A stretch of 39,908 nt of DNA, from assembly GCA_903875135.1 (NCBI GenBank), contig CAIQUZ010000032.1, positions 1 to 39,908 of the forward strand. Reading direction: 5' to 3'. The stretch is from an uncultured beta proteobacterium. GTDB taxonomy: Bacteria > Pseudomonadota > Gammaproteobacteria > Burkholderiales > Burkholderiaceae. Each line of letters begins with the position of its first letter. Position 1 is the stretch's first letter. The notes under the pieces are model-generated. The model had not been told where the DNA came from, made no database searches, and saw only the letters and a program-made list of their open reading frames with translations. Positions 34,901 through 39,908 of the stretch are shown here, one piece after another. Both the position numbers and the translations under genes were made by a program.

Positions 34901-36088
34901 TTAATTCTTACTTGGGACCGGTTTGTCGAGCTGAATAAATTGTGGCTTTTGGATCGGCTGAAATGCTGTGGGTGGCTTACTCGGCACTTCTACTTTTGCA
35001 GTAGGTGCCGGTGCGATTTGTTTTTGTTCCACAATTTTCGAGGCTGGGAGTGGCACTCCGGGTTGCACATCTGATTTTTCCGTTGGTTTAGAAGGAATAG
35101 AATTCATGATTGGAGGAGGGGCTCCGTTTTTATCCCCATCTAAATTTTGCAGATACGGATCGATAATAGTAGTTTTTAATTTACCTTCATTTCGCACCGC
35201 TGCTTCAGCCGCTTTATTTAGTAAGATTATACTGATACGACGATTGATTGGATTCATCGGATCCGTTGAGTCAAGCAATACCGCATCGGCTAAACCTGTG
35301 ACACGCAGTAAATGGTCCTGTTTTAAACCGCCCGCCAGAAGAACTCTTCTAGCGGCATTTGCCCGATCTGCTGAGAGTTCCCAATTTGTATAGGTACCAT
35401 TACTATTGGCATACGGCATACCATCGGTATGTCCCGAGATACTAATGGTATTGGGTAATTCATTAAAAGTGGGTGCAATCGCTTTGATAATTTCTTGCGC
35501 ATAGGGTTGCATATCCGCACTGGCATTGCCAAACATGGGACGATTTGCTTCATCGGTAATCAGAACGCGCAAACCCTCATCGGTCACATCAATTCTCAAT
35601 TGATTTTGATACTTTTTAAGGCGGGGACTGTTGTCGATTTGATTTTTAAGTTTCTCACGCATCACTTTCAGTTTGGTTGCTTCTTCAGCTTGCTGTAGTT
35701 TAATCGCCGCTTTCTTTTGCGATTCGGTAAGAGATTCAAACTTCTTTTGCTCAGATTGTGCTTCATTTTCTCCAGGGGGAGCATCAGATCTTGCCGTTTG
35801 ACCTTCTTTTGAAGTGATATCTAGACCACCGCCTGAGATAACCACTTTTGAGTCACCACTTTTCGAACCACCTTGAAGAGCGACTTTCACTGGTGTTTTA
35901 AAATATTCTGAGATACCTTGTAAAGTACCACCGTCCACGCTACCTAATAGCCACATTAATAAAAAGAAGGCCATCATTGCAGTTACAAAGTCAGCGTAAG
36001 CGATTTTCCAAGCGCCGCCATGGTGACCACCAGCCACCTTTTTGATGCGCTTGACGATGATTGGACGCGATAACTCGTCAGCACTCAT
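34901..36088 (-). CDS. motB: Flagellar motor stator subunit MotB
   Basis: This 395-residue protein has a cytosolic basic N-terminus and one transmembrane helix with YADFVTAMMAFFLLMWLLG, in which Asp33 is the ion-binding residue. A Gly/Ser-rich, then charged periplasmic linker follows, with the OmpA-like domain SISGHTDGMPYA ... NWELSADRANAARR. A Pro/Lys-rich tail of about 80 residues is longer than in E. coli MotB (308 residues). It follows motA with 2 bp between them. It is a second, classical stator, distinct from MotD. The DGMPY form is typical of the proton-driven group, but ion choice is an inference. Confidence 0.96.
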   Translation of the reverse strand: MSADELSRPIIVKRIKKVAGGHHGGAWKIAYADFVTAMMAFFLLMWLLGSVDGGTLQGISEYFKTPVKVALQGGSKSGDSKVVISGGGLDITSKEGQTARSDAPPGENEAQSEQKKFESLTESQKKAAIKLQQAEEATKLKVMREKLKNQIDNSPRLKKYQNQLRIDVTDEGLRVLITDEANRPMFGNASADMQPYAQEIIKAIAPTFNELPNTISISGHTDGMPYANSNGTYTNWELSADRANAARRVLLAGGLKQDHLLRVTGLADAVLLDSTDPMNPINRRISIILLNKAAEAAVRNEGKLKTTIIDPYLQNLDGDKNGAPPPIMNSIPSKPTEKSDVQPGVPLPASKIVEQKQIAPAPTAKVEVPSKPPTAFQPIQKPQFIQLDKPVPSKN

Positions 36089-36090
36089 GT

Positions 36091-36963
36091 TTAGCTCGCA
36101 GCAACCTTACTCTTTGAGGCTTTAATTTCAGCCTCTAAGTCTGTAAAGGTAGGACGTTCTGTTGAGTACAAAATTTTTCTACCAAACTCGACGGCGATAC
36201 TCGGGGGGTAACCATTGAGACTGGCAAGTAAAGTCACTTTAATACATTGATAGACTTTAGCTTCTTCTTCGGTTTTATTTTCTAACAGAGTTGATAAGGG
36301 GCCAACGATTCCGTAGGCTAATAAAATTCCCAAGAAAGTCCCAACGAGCGCGTGAGCAATCAAAATACCTAATTCGGCGGGAGGAAGTCCCACAGATTCC
36401 ATCGTGTGCACCACGCCCATTACGGCAGCAACAATTCCGAAGGCGGGGAGTCCATCGGCAATTTTTGCTATAGAGTGTGCTGGGATTAATGCTTCATGAT
36501 GGTGGGTTTCTATTTCGTTATCCATCAAATTTTCAATTTGAAAGGGATCCATATTACCCGAGACCATGAGACGTAAATAGTCGGTAATGAACTCAACAAT
36601 ATGATGATCACCTAAAATTTTGGGATATTTTTTAAAGACTTCACTATCTTCAGGATTATCCACATCCTTTTCGATGGAGATCATGCCTTCCGCACGAATT
36701 TTCGATAGGATGCCATAGAGTAAAAGAATTAACTCAAGATAGAGGGCTTTATTAAATTTTGATCCTTTAAAACAAGCACCAAAGCCTTTGCCAGTCGCCT
36801 TGATCGTATTGCCGGTATTGCTCACCACAAACGCGCCAAGCCCAGCGCCACCAATCATTAACAACTCCAGCGGTTGAAAGAGGGCAGCGACGTGACCACC
36901 AGCAGCGGCAAATCCGCCAAAAACGCAAGCGAATACTAAAACGTACCCAATGATGACGGTCAT
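36091..36963 (-). CDS. motA: Flagellar motor stator subunit MotA
   Basis: This 290-residue MotA matches the E. coli type in length. Four transmembrane segments lie at about 2-20, 32-50, 170-190 and 200-222. The cytosolic loop has the torque residues Arg and Glu in IRAEGMISIEKD. The HHHEALIPAHSIAKIADGLP region with conserved Pro, and VHALVGTFLG-like HALVGTFLGILLAYG, complete the picture. AAAGG precedes ATG 36963. It lies 54 bp after the CBS-domain gene in what looks like the flhDC operon. Confidence 0.97.
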   Translation of the reverse strand: MTVIIGYVLVFACVFGGFAAAGGHVAALFQPLELLMIGGAGLGAFVVSNTGNTIKATGKGFGACFKGSKFNKALYLELILLLYGILSKIRAEGMISIEKDVDNPEDSEVFKKYPKILGDHHIVEFITDYLRLMVSGNMDPFQIENLMDNEIETHHHEALIPAHSIAKIADGLPAFGIVAAVMGVVHTMESVGLPPAELGILIAHALVGTFLGILLAYGIVGPLSTLLENKTEEEAKVYQCIKVTLLASLNGYPPSIAVEFGRKILYSTERPTFTDLEAEIKASKSKVAAS

Positions 36964-37017
36964 TTGGATTCCTTTAACTTATCAATAAAAATTATAGAAA
37001 TAAATAGGAGCCTCAAC

Positions 37018-37494
37018 TTATTCTCCGGCAGTTAATTTTAGTGGATCTGTATTACTCTTAACGGATACAGGCACATCCGACATTTCTGCTTTTAATTTAT
37101 AAAAGTTACGAATAATATCCCCTCGAGTCACGATACCAACAGGGACATTATTTTCATCAACGATAGGGATACAACCAATACGTACTGAATTAAATAATGC
37201 GATGGCATCTTGAACTTGATCGCTTAAAGTCAATGATTTTGGATTACGCGTCACGATATGAATAACGCGTTGATTGAGTGTGGCGATATCCCGTGTGGTG
37301 TAGACATTCGAGTTCATGTGAGGGCTAATATTTTTTAATAAATCTCGCTCGCTAACCACCCCGATTAATGTGCCCTCTTCGATTACGATTAAATGTCGAA
37401 TATCATTGTGATCGAAAATCTCCTTTACATCTTTTAAAAAGTGATCGAGTGTCACACTTTTAATCGGTGCGGACATGATTTCTGTAATGTTCAC
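37018..37494 (-). CDS. CBS-pair (Bateman) domain protein in the flhDC-motAB operon
   Basis: This 158-residue soluble protein consists almost only of two CBS domains (about 1-58 and 77-133). Each carries the adenosyl-nucleotide contact motif G-h-h-(S/T)-x-x-D: GVVSERD at 45-51 and GIVTRGD at 120-126. Such modules bind AMP, ATP, NAD or SAM and act as sensors; no effector domain is attached, so it would act on another protein. The start is a GTG at 37494 after a GGGGG ribosome-binding site. It lies 22 bp after the methyltransferase and 54 bp before motA. Its role in motility is unknown; an energy- or SAM-responsive control of a neighbour is a conjecture. Confidence 0.88.
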   Translation of the reverse strand: MNITEIMSAPIKSVTLDHFLKDVKEIFDHNDIRHLIVIEEGTLIGVVSERDLLKNISPHMNSNVYTTRDIATLNQRVIHIVTRNPKSLTLSDQVQDAIALFNSVRIGCIPIVDENNVPVGIVTRGDIIRNFYKLKAEMSDVPVSVKSNTDPLKLTAGE

Positions 37495-37516
37495 ATTTTC
37501 CCCCTTTTAAAGATAG

Positions 37517-38320
37517 TCATTTTTTATAGACATATAAATACTCCTGATTATTCAGAACAATTGGCTGAATATGTGCTTGTGCTTCATTTGGCCAGGTAAA
37601 CATATAACTGATGATTTGCGTATTTGGTAACATTTCTTTTTTTGCTTTTGCATATAAGTTTGGCATTGCGGCCGGAGATAGAAAAGCAAAAATCAGATCA
37701 TATTGGCTGAAATCTTCTTGCGCGTAATTTTTTCTAAAAAAAGTACCTGGAGCAGATTCAAATATGGCCAGTAATTTACTCATTAGCCAAGGAACTGGCG
37801 CAGTTTCGAGGCCGATAAACGTCGCATTGAGATGGCGTTTGGATAAAAATCTTGTAAAACCGCCAAGACCACTGCCGATTTCTAGTACTTTAATCGGAGA
37901 AGTTGTTGGTAAGAGCTTTTCAATTTCTTCCCAAACCATTTGATTGGATGGGTAATAGGGAACTCTAGTGACTAAAGTGGTCCAATAGATGCTTGCTAAA
38001 CCGATCAGTGCAATGAGGTACGCCCATGATGGAATCTTGAGGCTTAAGAAAATTAAAACCGTTAGAGCAAATACAGAGTTAATCCTTACCCACCAACTTG
38101 GCAATTGGAAGTAGAAACTTGTTACTCCAGCAAGAAGTCCGATGACTACAACCAAGCAAATAGCTTGGGTTGACTTGCTTAGGGGCTCAAAGATGGGTGA
38201 AATCACAAAACTTACCACACTCGAAATCAGCACAATGATTAGCGAAAATAATTGGGGATGATTGAGCAAAAACTCTTTTGAGGACCTTTTGGAGATAGGG
38301 GTACTCATTGAAGCGATCAT
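37517..38320 (-). CDS. Membrane-anchored class I SAM-dependent methyltransferase
   Basis: This is a 267-residue protein. Residues 23-117 contain about four transmembrane helices. A seven-beta-strand methyltransferase domain follows: motif I VLEIGSGLGG at 145-154, acidic motif II near Glu172 (GLETAP) and motif IV-like YDLIFAFLSP at 207-216. The VPYYPSNQMV just before the domain recalls the layout of FAM173-type membrane lysine methyltransferases, but this is only a resemblance in architecture. Its ATG (38320) overlaps the flhC stop as ATGA, so translation is coupled to flhC although no Shine-Dalgarno is seen. The substrate is unknown; being coupled to the flagellar master regulator and near stator genes suggests a membrane or motility protein. 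Confidence 0.85.
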   Translation of the reverse strand: MIASMSTPISKRSSKEFLLNHPQLFSLIIVLISSVVSFVISPIFEPLSKSTQAICLVVVIGLLAGVTSFYFQLPSWWVRINSVFALTVLIFLSLKIPSWAYLIALIGLASIYWTTLVTRVPYYPSNQMVWEEIEKLLPTTSPIKVLEIGSGLGGFTRFLSKRHLNATFIGLETAPVPWLMSKLLAIFESAPGTFFRKNYAQEDFSQYDLIFAFLSPAAMPNLYAKAKKEMLPNTQIISYMFTWPNEAQAHIQPIVLNNQEYLYVYKK

Positions 38321-38883
38321 AAGGAGGTTTTCGATTGTTTATTTGCCAAATTGGCATCAATCACTTTTTGAGTTTTACCAGCACGTGATGGAACATCGCA
38401 TAAACCACATATATATTGCCTTGTCATCAGTGGTTGTGCAACAAACTCACCTTTACAGGTTTTGCATTTAGCAGTGACTAGCATATTACTACCCATAAAC
38501 CGCATCAAAGTCCAGGCACGTGTAAGGGATAGAACAGATTCTTCACCTTCCTCTGGAGGTAGTTGCTCTAAATACAGTTTGTAGGCCTTCAGAATTAAGT
38601 GAATACCTTCAAGCTGTGTATTAAGTTCAAGTTGTTTATAAATCCCAAGGAAAAGAGAGGAATGTATATTAGGCTGCCAAGATAAGAACCAGTCTGTGGA
38701 AAAAGGCAACATCCCCTTGGGGGGGGAAACCCCACGTAATTCTTTGTACAATTTAACTAATCGGTCACGAGAAAGTGCTGTTTCAGACTCAAGTAGTTGT
38801 AGACGTGCGCCTAGTTGAATGAGCTCGATTGCAAGCTGTATATCTTTAGATTCATCTAAGATACTTTTATTTTTCTTATTCAT
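38317..38883 (-). CDS. flhC: Flagellar master transcription activator subunit FlhC
   Basis: This 188-residue protein has the four zinc-binding Cys of FlhC in the C-terminal part: CKTCKG (140/143) and CGLC (159/162), nearly the same positions as in E. coli. The N-terminal part contains IQLAIELIQLGARLQLLE. It forms the FlhD4C2 complex that activates early flagellar operons. I chose ATG 38883 over an in-frame TTG six bases upstream. The gene lies 66 bp after flhD, and its stop overlaps the methyltransferase start. Confidence 0.97.
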   Translation of the reverse strand: MNKKNKSILDESKDIQLAIELIQLGARLQLLESETALSRDRLVKLYKELRGVSPPKGMLPFSTDWFLSWQPNIHSSLFLGIYKQLELNTQLEGIHLILKAYKLYLEQLPPEEGEESVLSLTRAWTLMRFMGSNMLVTAKCKTCKGEFVAQPLMTRQYICGLCDVPSRAGKTQKVIDANLANKQSKTSL

Positions 38884-38949
38884 ACGCAAATCACTTTGAG
38901 AAATTACTCAAAGCACACATTCTAAAGACAACAATAAAGAAAGTATGCC

Positions 38950-39267
38950 TTAAGCGAATTCTTCAACAGGTTGGCTCGCTAACAAGATTGCAGCATGGGC
39001 CTTGGACTGGAAGCTTTCTTTAGTATCATGTGTCAGCATACCGAGGATTGCGCTGTCGTCAAAGCGAAAACGAGTCAACATAGTAACGTTAGCAGCAAGT
39101 TTCATTGTTTGGGAAGTGCTCAGACTAGAAATCAACTGCGCCACTTTATCGCTAATACCTAAACGGTAGATCGCAGTTGGCAAGTCTTGACGGATCATTT
39201 GTTGTGCCAATAACAAATACTGTAAATTAGCATCACGGATTTCTGACAAAATCTCATCTGTATTCAT
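38950..39267 (-). CDS. flhD: Flagellar master transcription activator subunit FlhD
   Basis: A 105-residue helical protein with family sequence: DANLQYLLLAQQMIRQDLPT, then YRLGISDKVAQLISSLS and a C-terminal half with MLTRFRFDD. FlhD and FlhC form the class I master regulator. The ATG at 39267 has GGAG six bases upstream, which decides against the in-frame TTG at 39279 that overlaps that site. It heads the operon flhD-flhC-methyltransferase-CBS-motA-motB. Confidence 0.96.
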   Translation of the reverse strand: MNTDEILSEIRDANLQYLLLAQQMIRQDLPTAIYRLGISDKVAQLISSLSTSQTMKLAANVTMLTRFRFDDSAILGMLTHDTKESFQSKAHAAILLASQPVEEFA

Positions 39268-39310
39268 TTTTTGCTCCAATTAAATAAATTCGGTATGAAT
39301 TTAACTTGAA

Positions 39311-39339
39311 ACTATTGTGGCGCTTTTAAAAGCTTTCAA
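39311..39339 (-). promoter_or_regulatory. Candidate sigma-70 promoter of flhD with 12-bp palindromic spacer
   Basis: On the minus strand TTGAAA (39334-39339) and AATAGT (39311-39316) are 17 bp apart, matching sigma-70 in five and four of six bases. The spacer begins with the perfect palindrome GCTTTTAAAAGC (39322-39333), directly adjacent to the -35 element, a classic place for an operator. Transcription would start about 37 bases before the flhD ATG. Confidence 0.4.
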
Positions 39340-39746
39340 CAATTAGACAAATGATGTTTTTAATAACAGTAAATACGAAGTTGTGCATACAGGCTTAGTC
39401 TGACATGAACCAGAATATCCTAAGTAGCAATTTTAAATTTTTCTTATTATTCAATCATATGAAACAAAAAAAATAAAACATTTCAAATGTTCGTACTTGG
39501 TTAACGACCAGCTAGATGCAAACTTTAGGATTTATTTGAAAAATAAATAAAAAAAATAAAAGAGGCTAAAAAAGGGCCTATTTCATCGATTTGCTAGTGT
39601 TATTAAAGCTGTTTTCTCATTTCAATTATTGAACTCTTCTGTAAGTCATTGAATTTTATGGGCAAGGCATTATTTACTCTTTAGAAATATGTTCGACAAA
39701 TACATTTATAAAAAAACTTGATACCACTTGTGCAAATTTATTTATT

Positions 39747-39773
39747 TAAAGGAATTTCCTAATTCAACGTAAA
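39747..39773 (+). promoter_or_regulatory. Sigma-28-like promoter of fliC
   Basis: TAAAGGAA (39747-39754), an 11-base spacer and AACGTAAA (39766-39773) resemble the FliA consensus, with a weaker -10. The same TAAAGG-N15-CGTAA pattern is present before flgM. Transcription would start near 39780, giving a leader of about 90 bases. Confidence 0.5.
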
Positions 39774-39793
39774 TAGATATAACTACAGCGCAT

Positions 39794-39829
39794 TTGCAAC
39801 ATATGAAGACTGTGGAAAAAATGTTGTAA
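39794..39829 (+). promoter_or_regulatory. Inverted repeat in the fliC 5' leader
   Basis: TTGCAACAT (39794-39802) and ATGTTGTAA (39821-39829) form a nine-pair stem (one G-U) with an 18-base loop. It lies between the predicted transcription start and the AAGGAG ribosome-binding site (39857-39862), so it could stabilise the mRNA or influence translation. Confidence 0.4.
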
Positions 39830-39870
39830 CTAACTAATTTTTTAAAACTAATATCTAAGGAGTAGTAAAA

Positions 39871-39908
39871 ATGTCATCAATAATCAATACCAACATCACG
39901 TCGTTAAT
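39871..39908 (+). CDS. fliC: Flagellin FliC, first 12 codons (cut by window edge)
   Basis: ATG at 39871 follows AAGGAG at eight bases and opens a frame reading SSIINTNITSL, the conserved flagellin N-terminus (compare A-x-x-INTN-x-x-SL) that forms the filament core D0 domain. The rest lies beyond the window. The sigma-28-like promoter upstream and the position opposite flhDC agree with a late filament gene. Whether more flagellin copies, fliD or fliS follow cannot be seen. Confidence 0.9.
   Translation, partial: MSSIINTNITSL

Larger units (their letters stand above)
39268..39870. other. Divergent flhD/fliC regulatory region
   Basis: This 0.6-kb, very AT-rich stretch separates flhD (-) from fliC (+). 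I find no convincing gene in it; the longest reading frames are short and lack ribosome-binding sites. It holds a candidate flhD promoter with a palindrome, a sigma-28-like fliC promoter and an inverted repeat in the fliC leader, listed separately. The length leaves room for several regulator sites, and the poly-A/T tracts at 39535-39561 suggest bendable DNA. Confidence 0.7.

Noticed and set aside
34968..35393. 141-codon plus-strand open frame opposite motB
   Set aside because: It lies wholly antisense to motB, and its Gly/Ser/Thr/Ala content reflects the Pro/Lys-rich motB tail; no ribosome-binding site or homology was recognised.
39405..39476. A 23-codon plus-strand reading frame (ATG to TAA) in the flhD/fliC region
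   Set aside because: No Shine-Dalgarno precedes it, the peptide is dominated by Asn/Phe/Lys expected from AT-rich DNA, and nothing supports expression.
39562..39580. AGGC/GCCT hairpin followed by a T-rich tract on the minus strand upstream of flhD
   Set aside because: The stem is only four pairs and no gene upstream on that strand would need a terminator here; chance pairing in AT-rich DNA is likely.

Overview
The window is a nearly complete lateral/peritrichous-type flagellar gene island from a betaproteobacterium, most likely Burkholderiales. The support is a FlhDC master regulator combined with FlhF/FlhG, FliA/FlgM, an FlgJ with a C-terminal muramidase domain, and AT-rich DNA (roughly low-40s % GC by eye). 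Among low-GC Burkholderiales a Polynucleobacter-like host would fit, but this is an inference and the species is not established. More than 35 flagellar genes were recognised. There is no rRNA, tRNA, IS element, CRISPR array or phage gene.

Layout, left to right. (1) 1-522 (+): the 3' end of a fumarylacetoacetase gene, meeting tail to tail an orphan HPt phosphotransfer gene (509-865, -). (2) 1017-8528 (-): flhB-flhA-flhF-flhG-fliA-motC-motD, tightly packed with overlapping stops and starts. It encodes the export gate, the placement GTPase/ATPase pair, sigma-28 and one stator. (3) 8666-10164 (-): flgM-flgN and a NarL/LuxR-type response regulator. (4) 10258-10971 (-) flgA, divergent from 11141-22266 (+) flgBCDEFGHIJKL, which covers rod, hook, rings and hook-filament junction. 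(5) 22263-33148 (-): fliFGHIJKLMNOPQR, which runs head-on into flgL and shares 4 bp with it. fliE (33368, +) is divergent from fliF. (6) 33735-34781 (-): a Tat-exported, ACMSD-like amidohydrolase with no obvious flagellar role. (7) 34901-39267 (-): flhD-flhC-methyltransferase-CBS protein-motA-motB. (8) 39268-39870: a 0.6-kb regulatory region. (9) 39871 onward (+): the first codons of flagellin.

How it fits together: FlhDC would switch on the structural operons. FliA, held back by FlgM until the hook is complete, would then turn on late genes; sigma-28-like sites sit in front of flgM and fliC. Two stator systems (MotAB and MotCD) are encoded. FliM keeps an N-terminal CheY-binding motif, but no chemotaxis genes lie in the window.

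The least ordinary parts are: a membrane-anchored SAM methyltransferase coupled by ATGA to flhC and followed by a CBS-pair protein, inserted between flhDC and motAB; an FlhG that has lost its ATP-binding P-loop but kept its FlhF-activating motif; a hook protein FlgE with about 240 extra central residues; an orphan response regulator in the flgMN unit and an orphan HPt protein after motCD; and a 12-bp palindrome filling the spacer of the best flhD promoter candidate.
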